Shown one piece after another: positions 29,698-39,609 of a stretch of 64,000 bases of DNA (position 1 is the stretch's first letter; each line of letters opens with the position of its first letter). The DNA lies in contig CAMSHF010000001.1 of assembly GCA_947058615.1 (NCBI GenBank), positions 62,001-126,000 on the forward strand, read 5' to 3'. A program made the position numbers and the translations under genes. The notes beneath the pieces were generated by a model. That model ran no database searches. It saw only the letters and a program-made list of their open reading frames with translations, and was not told the origin of the DNA. Source of the stretch: an uncultured Rickettsiella sp. (GTDB lineage Bacteria > Pseudomonadota > Gammaproteobacteria > Diplorickettsiales > Diplorickettsiaceae).

Positions 29698-30351
29698 ATG
29701 AATCAAAAAAAACGTAAGGCTATTTTTCAGCGTTTTAATACTTACGATCCCAACCCAACAACAGAATTAGTTTATTCCTCTCCCTTTGAACTATTAATTG
29801 CAGTTATTCTTTCTGCGCAAGCAACAGATAAATCAGTCAATAAAGCAACCAAGCCATTATTTATTAAAGCGAATACACCAAAAAAAATTGTGTTACTGGG
29901 ATTATCTAATTTGAAAAAATATATTAAAACAATTGGTTTATATAATACTAAAGCTAAAAATATTATAAACACCTGTAGAATCTTACTTGATCAATATCAA
30001 GGGATAGTTCCTAATAACCGCGGTGCATTAGAAAGATTACCTGGCGTTGGTCGTAAAACAGCCAATGTTATTCTTAATACAATATTTCACGAAGCTACGA
30101 TTGCTGTTGATACACATATTTTTCGCGTATGTAATAGAACTGAACTTGCTCCAGGAAAAACACCTTTAGCTGTTGAAAAAAAATTATTAAAAGTTATCCC
30201 TAAGATATATTTGAAAAAAACTCATCATTGGCTCGTTTTACATGGGCGTTACATATGTTTAGCTCGAAAACCTAAATGTCCTGAATGCATCATTCAAGAT
30301 CTTTGTGAATACACGCATAAAACTGTACTTAAAAATCCTAAAATTTCATAA
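29698..30351 (+). CDS. nth: Endonuclease III
   Basis: DNA glycosylase/AP lyase that removes oxidised pyrimidines. The 217 residues include the helix-hairpin-helix LPGVGRKTANVILN with the catalytic Lys (about 121), the catalytic Asp in VDTHIFRVCNR, and a [4Fe-4S] cluster motif CLARKPKCPECIIQDLC (C-x6-C-x2-C-x5-C) near the end. Length is normal. It converges on hemC with a 17-base gap and shows no close operon partner. Confidence 0.97.
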   Translation: MNQKKRKAIFQRFNTYDPNPTTELVYSSPFELLIAVILSAQATDKSVNKATKPLFIKANTPKKIVLLGLSNLKKYIKTIGLYNTKAKNIINTCRILLDQYQGIVPNNRGALERLPGVGRKTANVILNTIFHEATIAVDTHIFRVCNRTELAPGKTPLAVEKKLLKVIPKIYLKKTHHWLVLHGRYICLARKPKCPECIIQDLCEYTHKTVLKNPKIS

Positions 30352-30368
30352 GGTTTATATTAAGATAT

Positions 30369-31328
30369 TTAATAAGCGCTTTTAGAGTTTTTATCTAAAA
30401 TTTCCTTGAGGATTTCATCAACACCCAAATCACGCAAATTCTGTGCTGCTAAGCGCCCGATTTTTTCTGCATCGGTTACACATCCTTGTTTTTCAACTTT
30501 GATTAATTTAGAACCATCTACTTTTCCAACTAAAGCTTGTAAATTTATTTGATCTTGATCCACTAATAACGCATAAGCGGCTATAGGAACTTGGCAGCTG
30601 CCCCCTAATTCTCGACTCAAAGCTCGTTCAGCTAAAACACAATGATACGTATCTATATGTATCAATTTTGAAATATAAGCCTTGCTTTTCTCATCATCAG
30701 CACGGCATTCAATCCCTAAAGCACCTTGACCCGGTGCAGGTAAAAAGTAATTTGTTTCCAAATACTCATTAATACTATTCTCTTTTTTTAGGCGAATAAG
30801 TCCAGCAGCCGCTAAAATGATTGCATCAAATTCCCCTCTGGCCAACTTATCTAAGCGAGTCCCTACATTTCCTTTTAATACACGCACCCTTAAATCCGGA
30901 CGCAAAGCCAATAATTGTGATTGGCGACGCAAACTTGAAGTACCGACACAGGATCCAGGCAATAATTGATGTAATGATTTCGAAAATCTTGAAACTAATA
31001 CATCGCGAGGATCTTCGCGCTTGCAAATGGCTCCTAATACTAGACCTTCTTCTAAATCCATAGGCAGATCTTTCATAGAATGCACAGCAATATCTGCTTG
31101 TTGATTAAGTAAAGCCCTTTCTAATTCCTTAACAAAAAGCCCTTTACCTTTACCATTTAATTTAGCTAAAGAACTACTTTGCTGCCTATCTCCTTCTGTA
31201 AGCAAAGGATGTAAACTAATCGTCAAATAGGGAAAGCGCTTTTCCAATTGCTTTTTTACTGTGTTTGCTTGCCAAAAGGCTAAAGGGCTTTTTCGAGTAG
31301 CGATACGTAAAAAATTCTGTTTATTCAA
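30369..31328 (-). CDS. hemC: Porphobilinogen deaminase (hydroxymethylbilane synthase)
   Basis: Joins four porphobilinogen units into hydroxymethylbilane. The 319 residues begin LRIATRKSPLAFWQANTVKKQLE and include AVHSMKDLPMDL, TSSLRRQSQLLALRPDL, RGNVGTRL-like LKGNVGTRLDKL, and the cofactor Cys in LSRELGGSCQVPIAAYA. Slightly longer than E. coli HemC at the C-terminus. Unlike the usual hemCDXY operon it is separated from hemD (14346) and on the opposite strand; it is followed upstream by an acyltransferase gene 11 bases away. Confidence 0.96.
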   Translation of the reverse strand: MNKQNFLRIATRKSPLAFWQANTVKKQLEKRFPYLTISLHPLLTEGDRQQSSSLAKLNGKGKGLFVKELERALLNQQADIAVHSMKDLPMDLEEGLVLGAICKREDPRDVLVSRFSKSLHQLLPGSCVGTSSLRRQSQLLALRPDLRVRVLKGNVGTRLDKLARGEFDAIILAAAGLIRLKKENSINEYLETNYFLPAPGQGALGIECRADDEKSKAYISKLIHIDTYHCVLAERALSRELGGSCQVPIAAYALLVDQDQINLQALVGKVDGSKLIKVEKQGCVTDAEKIGRLAAQNLRDLGVDEILKEILDKNSKSAY

Positions 31329-31339
31329 AACTCACCTCA

Positions 31340-32230
31340 TTAGAAACCTTGTAATTGAGTTTTGATGAGTTGATCTTTTTTCTCCCATAATTCATTCAGT
31401 TTTTTTTGAAAAACTATTCGAAACTGACGATCGTTTTCATAATCACCCAACCAATCCTTAGTAATGGGTAGTGTTTCTATTTCAACAATTATTTTTTTTA
31501 TATCTCCTGATAAAAAATCGAATAAGTTAGCTCGCTGAGGCGGATAAATAATTGTGACATTAAGAATTTTATGAAAAAAAACACCTAAAACAGCTAAACT
31601 AAATGCTATACCTGCTGCTTTAGGCCTTAGCAAATATTGGTAAGGTGATGCTTGTAAAGCTTGTTTTTCTTTCGAAAAACGCGTACCTTCAACAAAATTA
31701 GCCACTGTCGTAGGCATGATTTTAAACTTAATACTTGCTTTCTTAGTTTCCTCAATATCCTTTTTTTTAAGCTCAGGATGTTTAGCTAACACGGTTTTAC
31801 TATATCGATGCATAAACGGGAAATCTAATAACCAGCAAGCCCAGCTGGCTATTGGCAAGGTCCAAAGTAATTCTTTCTTAAGAAAAAATTTTAAAGGGGG
31901 AATTTTATTACTAAAAACATATTGCAAAATAAGTATATCTGCCCAGGTCTGATGATTAGAAATCAATAAATACCATTCTTTATAACGCAACTGATCTAAT
32001 CCTTTTATTTCCCATTTGATAGGGATTATCCATTTTAGAAGAAAATAATTACTACGTAACCATAACACATATAAAGTTTCCATTAGTTTCTTGGTAAATT
32101 GATGCCATTTTTTTACAGGAATAATAAAATGAAATAATCCCACTATTAGTAACGGAACAAACCATACCGTAAGAATAATAAGGTACAAAACCGAAGTAAG
32201 TGCTGCTTTTAAGCATTTAAAAAGAGTCAT
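31340..32230 (-). CDS. PlsC-like acyltransferase (YihG type)
   Basis: A 296-residue membrane acyltransferase of the lysophosphatidate acyltransferase superfamily. Two N-terminal hydrophobic segments (about 10-35) precede the catalytic H-x4-D motif ISNHQTWADILI (about 90) and the acceptor motif FVEGTRFS (about 180); VTIIYPP follows. The arrangement matches E. coli YihG, which acylates lysophosphatidic acid or related lysolipids. hemC starts 11 bases after its stop, so they may be cotranscribed, though they share no obvious pathway. Confidence 0.85.
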   Translation of the reverse strand: MTLFKCLKAALTSVLYLIILTVWFVPLLIVGLFHFIIPVKKWHQFTKKLMETLYVLWLRSNYFLLKWIIPIKWEIKGLDQLRYKEWYLLISNHQTWADILILQYVFSNKIPPLKFFLKKELLWTLPIASWACWLLDFPFMHRYSKTVLAKHPELKKKDIEETKKASIKFKIMPTTVANFVEGTRFSKEKQALQASPYQYLLRPKAAGIAFSLAVLGVFFHKILNVTIIYPPQRANLFDFLSGDIKKIIVEIETLPITKDWLGDYENDRQFRIVFQKKLNELWEKKDQLIKTQLQGF

Positions 32231-32375
32231 AAATAATTTCGTTCATTCGTTTCTATTCATCTTCAGTGTGTTAGTAAACACCGAATTAGGCAAGATTTTA
32301 CTATGAAAAAGAAAAGCAAAGATTTAAAGTTTATTAAATTAACAGCTCTTTTGAATTTCCCTTTACCTAAGAAAC

Positions 32376-33566
32376 CTAAATCTTATTAAATAATAAATTG
32401 GTACGATCGACTAAGTTTCGCCATAAACCACCTTTCGGTAAGTTTTCCAATGCGATAAGTGGTGCAGAAGCAATCATTTTATCATTCAATGTCACGTTGA
32501 TTTGACCAATAATCTCCCCCTTTTTAATCGGCGCTTTTAAATTAGAAATATAAGTCATGGTTGTATAAGGTTTTTTATTGGCTCCTAGGGGAAGCGTGAC
32601 ATAGAGATCGCGTGCAATACCCACTTTAATTTGAGGACTTTGGCCAAACCATATACGCGCTGTAGATAATTCAACATTTGCATTGTACAATTTACGTGAT
32701 TCAAAAAAACGAAATCCATAGGTAAGCAATTTTTGGCTATCTTGAGCTCGCATCTCATCCGAAGGTGCGCCCATAACAATAGTAATTAAACGTAAACCAT
32801 TTTTTTGACCTGAAGCCGCTAAACAGAAACCTGCTTCATTAGTATGCCCTGTTTTGATTCCATCCACATCAGAGTCCCGCCATAATAAGCGATTACGATT
32901 AGGTTGTTTAATTCCATTGTAAGAAAACCATTTTTGTGAATACCATTTGTAATCTTCAGGAAAATCAAGAATTAAGGCACGTGCTAAAATTGCCATGTCC
33001 TGTGCAGTGGTATAATGGTTAGGATCAGGCAGCCCATCGACATCAACAAAATGCGTATTTTTCATTCCGAGTCTTGCTGCTTGCTGATTCATTAAATTAA
33101 CAAAAGCCTCCTGACTTCCAGCAACATATTCTGCCATGGCTACACAGGCATCATTACCTGAGTCCACTATCATGCCTTGCATTAAATCTTGTACACTTAC
33201 CTTATCACCCACCTTGATAAACATTTTAGAACCACCCGTTTTCCAAGCGGCTTCACTTATAAGTACTAAGTCATTAAGGTGGATACGACCTTGATTCAAT
33301 GCCATGGATACAACGTAAGAAGTCATCATCTTAGTCAAGCTGGCAGGTGCTACGCGTTGCTCAATATTTTCACTTGCCAAGATTTTACCGCTATAAGCAT
33401 CCATCAATAAATAAGCTTTAGCATTGATATTGGGCGCGAGAGGTGTCAATGTAGGCTGTACAGCCACCGGAGCTGCTATAGGAATCACTGGATCAGCATG
33501 AGATACTGAGCTCAATAGCCCTAATAAAAATACTAAAGTAAAACAAAATGGATATTGCTTAAACAT
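32376..33566 (-). CDS. dacA: D-alanyl-D-alanine carboxypeptidase (PBP5/6 family)
   Basis: Trims the terminal D-Ala of murein pentapeptides in the periplasm. The 396-residue precursor has a signal peptide (cut after SVSHA), then the three penicillin-binding motifs: SLTK in APASLTKMMTSY, SGN in VDSGNDACVAMAE, and KTG in GIKTGHTNEAGFCLAASG. A C-terminal beta domain (about 290-375) and an amphipathic membrane-anchoring end (WRNLVDRTNLLFNKI) complete the PBP5 architecture. It stands alone; rlpA and lipB neighbours seen in E. coli are absent. Confidence 0.95.
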   Translation of the reverse strand: MFKQYPFCFTLVFLLGLLSSVSHADPVIPIAAPVAVQPTLTPLAPNINAKAYLLMDAYSGKILASENIEQRVAPASLTKMMTSYVVSMALNQGRIHLNDLVLISEAAWKTGGSKMFIKVGDKVSVQDLMQGMIVDSGNDACVAMAEYVAGSQEAFVNLMNQQAARLGMKNTHFVDVDGLPDPNHYTTAQDMAILARALILDFPEDYKWYSQKWFSYNGIKQPNRNRLLWRDSDVDGIKTGHTNEAGFCLAASGQKNGLRLITIVMGAPSDEMRAQDSQKLLTYGFRFFESRKLYNANVELSTARIWFGQSPQIKVGIARDLYVTLPLGANKKPYTTMTYISNLKAPIKKGEIIGQINVTLNDKMIASAPLIALENLPKGGLWRNLVDRTNLLFNKI

Positions 33567-33772
33567 GATGTAAACGCCTTATAGATTAGAACTCATTCGG
33601 TTTTGTTTATATTAATATCAGCCTTGAATATAAGTCCAGATAAAAAAGCCTGAAAGCCATTTTAGTGATTCTATTATATACTGCAACTACATGATTTATT
33701 TATAGAATACTATTTCTTATTACCCCCCTAATATATCTGCGCTTTTTGTTTTTAATTTTACTTTCATTTTAG

Positions 33773-34293
33773 ATTAAGGTAGCAATTTGCCATTTTGCTC
33801 GAGCTAAAAATAAAAATTTAGGCAAAACCTTCGAATTAATCCACGCTACAATTAAAACGGCACTCGTTTTTACAGCTGTTTTTGCCAGAATTAGTTTAAT
33901 TTTTGTACAAAATTTATTTTTAACCGCTATTGGCTCCAGTGTCCTTTATCACTTTGGCTTATCAATTTTTCATGCTTATCATTGGCTAAACTTAGAAAAA
34001 AATTTGCCCCTTAGCACATTACATAAAAAAGATATGATAGATAATCTTATTCCAGTAGGCATAGAGGGAATTGTCATTGTCGGGATTGTTTTAACAATGA
34101 TTATAGGCTCCCTATTTAGACGTTAGTATTCTAGCCGTAGCGGGCATAACAACTAGCTGGCCTGTTTATGTTAGGGACTATTCTTGCAATCTTCAAAAGC
34201 ATAGGAGACGTCGAAAATATCAGCCAAGCGACAGAATGCTATTTTCAGGATATTTTAAAAAGAAAACAGCTAAAAGCTATAAAAATTATGTAA
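33773..34293 (+). pseudogene. Decayed gene for a hydrophobic membrane protein
   Basis: An open frame from 33773 to the TAG at 34126 encodes about 117 residues with protein-like composition but no usable start: VAICHFARAKNKN, then a hydrophobic stretch TALVFTAVFARISLIFV, LFLTAIGSSVLYHFGLSIF, and a final helix GIEGIVIVGIVLTMIIGSLF. A second short frame in a different phase (34168-34293) reads MLGTILAIFKSIGDVENI and ends at TAA. The missing start, frame change and spacer decay point to a pseudogene of a multi-helix membrane protein. I do not recognise the family. Confidence 0.5.
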
Positions 34294-34369
34294 ATAAATA
34301 TTTTTATAAGCCGTTCGAAGCATATAAGCTTTACTTATTGATACATATTAGGTATTTATTTAACCTAAT

Positions 34370-36091
34370 ATGATAAGAAAAATAAAATTGACTGTAGCAG
34401 GTTTCGCCCTATTAAATATCCTTTTTATCCCCGCAGGATACGCAGAACATCCTCGTGTAATGTATCAAATTCAGGGACTTAATCAAGATCTCGCCAGTAC
34501 TGTTCGAAGTCAGCTTGATCAAAGCCTAAAAATTTTAAAACACTCTTCCAGTACAGAAATTCAGCTCTGGTATCAACACTCTATCTCCGCTATCAAGCAA
34601 ACCCTGGAAGCTTATGGTTATTTTAAGCCTTCAATCGAACATACATTAAAAAAAATTGATGGTCACTGGAACGTAAATTACCAAATTTCTGTAGGTCCTT
34701 TACTAAAAATTACAACATTAGACATTTTAGTTGAAAATACTAAACAAGATCCAAAAATAATTAAACTAATCGCTGATTTTCCATTACACGCAGGTGATCC
34801 TTTTTCTAGTAAAGTCTATGAGAATGCGAAACAGAACTTACTGATTAAGGTAATTTCTGCTGGCTATCTTTCAGCCTATTTTTCTAAGCATACTATTTTA
34901 ATTAACCGTCAAGCTTATACGGCTAAATTTATCCTAATTTTAAATCCCGGTCCACGCTATTATTTTGGCCCTATTACTTTTAAACAATCCATACTTAACG
35001 ATAATTTATTAAAACGCTATCTCCCTTTCAAAGTAGGGGACCCTTATTCTTCAATACAACTACTAAAACTACAAGAGGATTTAAACAATAGTGGCTATTT
35101 TCAAAACATATCCACTCCTGATTTACAGATAAATAAAAAAAATCAAAATCTGCCTATTATTTTTGCTTTGACCCCACGTCCCTCCCAACAATATACAGCC
35201 GGAATAGGCTATGGAACAGACACGGGGATGCGTGGAACTTTAGGTTTGGAATCCCGCTATCTCAACAAATCAGGTCATCGTTTAAGTATTGTTAGCCAAC
35301 TATCAAAAATACAAAACAGCTTTCAAACTACTTATACCATTCCTGGGAAACACCCTAACTCTGATAGTTATAATATTAATTTTTCTGTTACTAGAAAAAA
35401 ACTGACTCAAGTCACTAGCACCACTCAACAATTAGGGGCAAGCAGCCTAAGCAAATGGAAGGGTTGGCAACGCAATTTATTTTTAAACTATCAAGTTGAA
35501 CATTTTAATTATCTAAATCAACCAACAACTAACTCATACTTATTAACTCCAGGTATCAATTTGTCATACAGCACATTTGACAATCTTTTGTTCTCCTTAC
35601 ATGGTTATCAGTTCAATTTTAGATTACAAGGTGCAGATCAAAATTTTTTATCGGCAACTAGCTTTTTACAAACTGAACTAAGCGGGAAGTATATCATCAG
35701 TTGGAATAATAATAGCCGTCTACTATTTCGTGAAGATGTGGGCTATACACTCACCTCCAATCTTGCAAATTTTCCTTCCTCATTACTTTTTTATGCAGGA
35801 GGAAGCCAAAGTGTGCGTGGTTATGCCTATCAATCGCTCGGTCCTGGTCGTTATTTAATGGTGGGAAGCGTTGAATATCAATACCGAATTATTAATAACT
35901 TTTACGCCGCTATCTTTTTTGATTTGGGAAATGCTGTCAATAATTTTCCGATTAATTTACAAAAAGGGACGGGTCTTGGTTTAGTCTGGGCATCACCATT
36001 AGGACCTATAGAGTTCACAGCAGGTAAAGCGTTGGATATCCCCGGGCACCCCATAAGATTTCAGTTCATCATGGGCTTTGATTTCGTATGA
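34370..36091 (+). CDS. tamA: Translocation and assembly module TamA (Omp85 family)
   Basis: Outer-membrane half of the TAM machine that helps insert outer-membrane proteins and move phospholipid. The 573-residue precursor has a signal peptide (about 1-25, ending AGYA), three POTRA-like repeats (about 30-265; e.g. LTFKQS-type GPITFKQSILND and SIQLLKLQEDLNNSGYF) and a 16-strand barrel domain with the Omp85 signatures FYAGGSQSVRGYAYQSLGP and FFDLGNAVNNF, ending with aromatic FQFIMGFDFV. tamB overlaps its stop by four bases. Confidence 0.94.
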   Translation: MIRKIKLTVAGFALLNILFIPAGYAEHPRVMYQIQGLNQDLASTVRSQLDQSLKILKHSSSTEIQLWYQHSISAIKQTLEAYGYFKPSIEHTLKKIDGHWNVNYQISVGPLLKITTLDILVENTKQDPKIIKLIADFPLHAGDPFSSKVYENAKQNLLIKVISAGYLSAYFSKHTILINRQAYTAKFILILNPGPRYYFGPITFKQSILNDNLLKRYLPFKVGDPYSSIQLLKLQEDLNNSGYFQNISTPDLQINKKNQNLPIIFALTPRPSQQYTAGIGYGTDTGMRGTLGLESRYLNKSGHRLSIVSQLSKIQNSFQTTYTIPGKHPNSDSYNINFSVTRKKLTQVTSTTQQLGASSLSKWKGWQRNLFLNYQVEHFNYLNQPTTNSYLLTPGINLSYSTFDNLLFSLHGYQFNFRLQGADQNFLSATSFLQTELSGKYIISWNNNSRLLFREDVGYTLTSNLANFPSSLLFYAGGSQSVRGYAYQSLGPGRYLMVGSVEYQYRIINNFYAAIFFDLGNAVNNFPINLQKGTGLGLVWASPLGPIEFTAGKALDIPGHPIRFQFIMGFDFV

Positions 36092-38436
36092 TAAATAAAA
36101 AATTACTTCGGCTGAAATGGTTAATCAAAACCTTATTGATCAGCGCTGTTTTAGTGAGTGGCTATCTGTTAATAAATACAGAGAAAGGTTTAGAAACTAT
36201 CTTATTAGTCGGAAAACAATTTTTGCCAGGCCAACTGAAGATACATGCTATTCATGGCCGATTATTAGGCCCAATTCAATTAAAGGAATTCTATTATAAA
36301 AATAATAAAATAAACCTATCTATCTCCGAAATACAGTTTGATTGGAATTGGCATGATCTTTTACTAGGAAAATTAAATCTGCATTCCATCTTCATTGATA
36401 AATTAAATATTTTTATAAAACAAAAAACTATTTCTATCTCAAAAAAATCAAAAACTATTCGTGAAAAAATTTTTCAAATTCAAAAAATTTTCCATTTTTT
36501 AAAATTTAACTCTATTATTATCCATCAAATAAATATTCGTTCAGAAAACATAAACTTAAAATTACAAGGTTCTATTCAACAGCAGTGGCATATTAATTGG
36601 GAGTTAAATATTAAAAAATTGACTCACTTAATTCCCAACTTACAAAGTAAAGTAGCTTTTCAAGGTACAATTAATGGTGCTTTTAAACAGCCTGAGTTTA
36701 ATCTAATTTTTAAAGAAACTAATCTACAATGGAAAAAATGGAAATTTCAAAAAACTCAAGCTACATTAAATATAAATACAAAAGATAAAAAATGGCTTTT
36801 TGATTTATCCGCTACTCAGCTCGATAATAAGCTTTTTAAATTTTATCCTTTTAAATTAAAATTATCTGGATCTTTATTACCTTTTTCACTCCATGGAATT
36901 TTATCTGGATTTAAACTAAAAAAAATACTTTCAGATGGACAACTTACTAATATACTCTTTCCTACTACACAAATTAAAAGCACGATATCGAAATATGGGC
37001 TAGAGGCATCCCTACGACTATTTATAGAAAACAAAAATCAATTAATTGCCTATCTATTTCTACCAAAATATCAAGTATACTCAGAGTTGACACCTAAACA
37101 ACCGATACGCGCTGACATTGATTTAAGGCTTAAAAATTTAAGTTTTTTAACACAATTACTCCCTGATCTTAAAAAGACTAAAGGGATTTTTAATGCTCAA
37201 TTAAAAATTTCAGGTTCATTGAATAAACCTTTATTTAATCTAAACATTAATTTACAACAAGCAAGTACTGATATTTCCACTTTAGGCCTTAATTTAAAAA
37301 AAATAAAATGTCAGCTGCATACTAATGAAAATACTTTATTAGGTATTGGGCAAGTATATTCTGGAAATGGGTCCATAGAATTCCATACTGCCAGCGATCT
37401 ATTAAAACCCTACTTGCCAACAACAATAGATATACAAGGAAAGGATGTGACTATTATCCATAATTCAGAATATCAAATAACTGCTTCTCCAAAATTAAAA
37501 ATTCAAGCGAACCTTCAAAAAATTAAAATAGAAGGCTCTATTCTATTCCCAAAAGCTAAAATTAATCCTAAAAATAATAATCTTGCTGATTTATCTGAAG
37601 ACGTACAGTTTGTTGGTGAGAATAAAAAAAATTTAACTTTTCCTTTTATTTTAAAAAACGATATTAAAATAGAAATGGGTGACGATATTCAGCTGAAATA
37701 TAAAGGGCTTAGCACTAAATTAACCGGATCGCTCATTATAAAACACGAATCTGACCATCCTATATTAGCAACAGGGCAGCTAAAGTTTTTTCGGGGCGGG
37801 TACAATTATTTCGCTCAAAGTCTAAAACTAACATCCGATTCTACATTAAATTTCGCTAATTCACCTATTAACAATCCCACGATTAACATTACAGCGAGTC
37901 GAAATATTTTAATCATGCCCATATCCGCTACCTCTCGATCAATACCTACTCCAGCAGAGATAGGTCTACACATAAAAGGAACGCTACAAAACCCTCAGAT
38001 CACTTTATTTGTAAAGCCATCTAATATAATCAAATCACAATTAGATATTTTGTCTTATTTAATTACTGGTCAGGCAAGTTATCAATTAAGCGCTGAAAGT
38101 ACACAATTACTATTAAGCGCTGTCAGCAATTTAGGAAATGAAAACAACGTTGGTCAACTTATTAATAAGTTTCAGAAAAAAATAGGTTTAGATCAACTGA
38201 CTATAGGAGCTAAACCCATCTTTAATACCCGTACTAATAACTTCCAACAAAACATTTCATTAATAATTGGAAAAAATCTTTCTCCAAAACTTAATTTATC
38301 CTATAGTTTTGGGTTACTCGACCAGATCAATATTTTAGAAATAAATTATATTCTAAACAAAAATTTTTCACTAAAAACTACCCGTAGTGATTTTGCTAAT
38401 AGTTTGGATTTATTCTATAAGTTGGAAAAAAATTAA
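36088..38436 (+). CDS. tamB: Translocation and assembly module TamB, short form
   Basis: Inner-membrane-anchored bridging protein that works with TamA. The 782 residues have one N-terminal membrane helix (about 10-28), a long beta-rich periplasmic body, and the conserved C-terminal DUF490 domain (about 560-780), including GQLKFFRGGYNYFAQSLKLTSDSTLNFAN and KNLSPKLNLSYSFGLLDQINILEINY. E. coli TamB has 1259 residues, so the beta body is much shorter here, which would bear on how far it spans the periplasm. Its start overlaps tamA, so both are made from one message. Confidence 0.93.
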   Translation: MINKKLLRLKWLIKTLLISAVLVSGYLLINTEKGLETILLVGKQFLPGQLKIHAIHGRLLGPIQLKEFYYKNNKINLSISEIQFDWNWHDLLLGKLNLHSIFIDKLNIFIKQKTISISKKSKTIREKIFQIQKIFHFLKFNSIIIHQINIRSENINLKLQGSIQQQWHINWELNIKKLTHLIPNLQSKVAFQGTINGAFKQPEFNLIFKETNLQWKKWKFQKTQATLNINTKDKKWLFDLSATQLDNKLFKFYPFKLKLSGSLLPFSLHGILSGFKLKKILSDGQLTNILFPTTQIKSTISKYGLEASLRLFIENKNQLIAYLFLPKYQVYSELTPKQPIRADIDLRLKNLSFLTQLLPDLKKTKGIFNAQLKISGSLNKPLFNLNINLQQASTDISTLGLNLKKIKCQLHTNENTLLGIGQVYSGNGSIEFHTASDLLKPYLPTTIDIQGKDVTIIHNSEYQITASPKLKIQANLQKIKIEGSILFPKAKINPKNNNLADLSEDVQFVGENKKNLTFPFILKNDIKIEMGDDIQLKYKGLSTKLTGSLIIKHESDHPILATGQLKFFRGGYNYFAQSLKLTSDSTLNFANSPINNPTINITASRNILIMPISATSRSIPTPAEIGLHIKGTLQNPQITLFVKPSNIIKSQLDILSYLITGQASYQLSAESTQLLLSAVSNLGNENNVGQLINKFQKKIGLDQLTIGAKPIFNTRTNNFQQNISLIIGKNLSPKLNLSYSFGLLDQINILEINYILNKNFSLKTTRSDFANSLDLFYKLEKN

Positions 38437-38514
38437 TAATCATTTATTAAGTAATACATCAAATATCAGAAAAAAGTTAAATAAATAATTATTAATAAAT
38501 ACCAAATAAGTTAT

Positions 38515-39600
38515 TTATCTTTTCCTTGAAAAATAAATTAATTTATCTATGATTTTTTGAGCACTATCAGGGTGCTCAAACTTCTTCAATTGGTCTTTTA
38601 TCTGTTCCAAAGTTTCAAAGCTTTTGAGTACTGTTTCAAGTAATTTCTCATCCGAAAATTCTTCGGAATAAATAACTTTACTTAAGCCTCGACGAGAAAA
38701 ATACTTTGCATTAACAATTTGATCACCTCGACTTGCTTTTTTTGACAATGGTAACAAAATATGTGGTTTGTGTAAGGTTAATAATTCATAAATGGAAGTA
38801 GCGCCCGCTCGACTAATCACTAAATCGGCACTCGCCAGGACGTCAGCCAATTCATTTTGTAGATACTCGAATTGTTTATAATCTTTTATTTCTGAAAATG
38901 CAGGATCTAATTTATTTTTACCGCAAATATGAATTACCTGAAATTTTTCTGTTAAAGGGACTATTAGACATCGAATACTTTTGTTTATATCTCTCGAACC
39001 TAAACCACCTGCCATAATCAATAAAACTGGTTTTTTTTTATCGAAAAAACCACAAATTTTTAAACCCTTTTCAGGGTCTCCATCTAATAAAAAAGATCGA
39101 ATCGGCATACCTGTTAGCAATACTTTAGAAGAGTTTTTAAAATATCGAACGGTTTCAGAAAATGTAAGACAAATCAATTTCGCAAAAGGAAAACTAAGCC
39201 GATTGGCCAAACCTGGTGTGAGATCCGATTCATGAATTACGGCTGGAATTCCATTTAATTTAGCTGCAATAACGACAGGCAAAGCAACAAAACCACCTTT
39301 AGAGAAAATAACATCTGGTTTGATTCTTCGACAAATTAAAAAGCTTTGTATGATACCTAGGAATAATTGAAAAGGAGTTAATAAATTTTTACATGTCCAA
39401 TATCGGTGTAATTTACCCACCGTAATACCATAGTAAGGAATATTTAAGCGTTTAATAAGTGAGTGCTCTATCCCTTTTTTAGAACCCACATAAAAAATAA
39501 CTACGTTTTCATTCTGTAAAGCGGATATTAAAGGTAAACTGGGTGTAACATGCCCCGATGAACCACCTCCAGTAAAAATCATTTTAATTTTTTTTTGCAT
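38515..39600 (-). CDS. murG: UDP-GlcNAc:lipid I N-acetylglucosaminyltransferase
   Basis: Adds GlcNAc to lipid I, forming the murein precursor lipid II at the inner face of the membrane. The 361 residues have the GT-B layout: FTGGGSSGHVTPSLPLISAL at the start (G-loop, here GSSGH where GTGGH is common), DVIFSKGGFVALPVVIAAKLNGIPAVIHESDLTPGLANR, and the C-domain VISRAGATSIYELLTLHKPHILLPLSK that binds the sugar nucleotide. It is not in the dcw cluster; instead it lies nine bases behind a mechanosensitive channel gene. Confidence 0.93.
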   Translation of the reverse strand: MQKKIKMIFTGGGSSGHVTPSLPLISALQNENVVIFYVGSKKGIEHSLIKRLNIPYYGITVGKLHRYWTCKNLLTPFQLFLGIIQSFLICRRIKPDVIFSKGGFVALPVVIAAKLNGIPAVIHESDLTPGLANRLSFPFAKLICLTFSETVRYFKNSSKVLLTGMPIRSFLLDGDPEKGLKICGFFDKKKPVLLIMAGGLGSRDINKSIRCLIVPLTEKFQVIHICGKNKLDPAFSEIKDYKQFEYLQNELADVLASADLVISRAGATSIYELLTLHKPHILLPLSKKASRGDQIVNAKYFSRRGLSKVIYSEEFSDEKLLETVLKSFETLEQIKDQLKKFEHPDSAQKIIDKLIYFSRKR

Positions 39601-39609
39601 AATAAAAAT

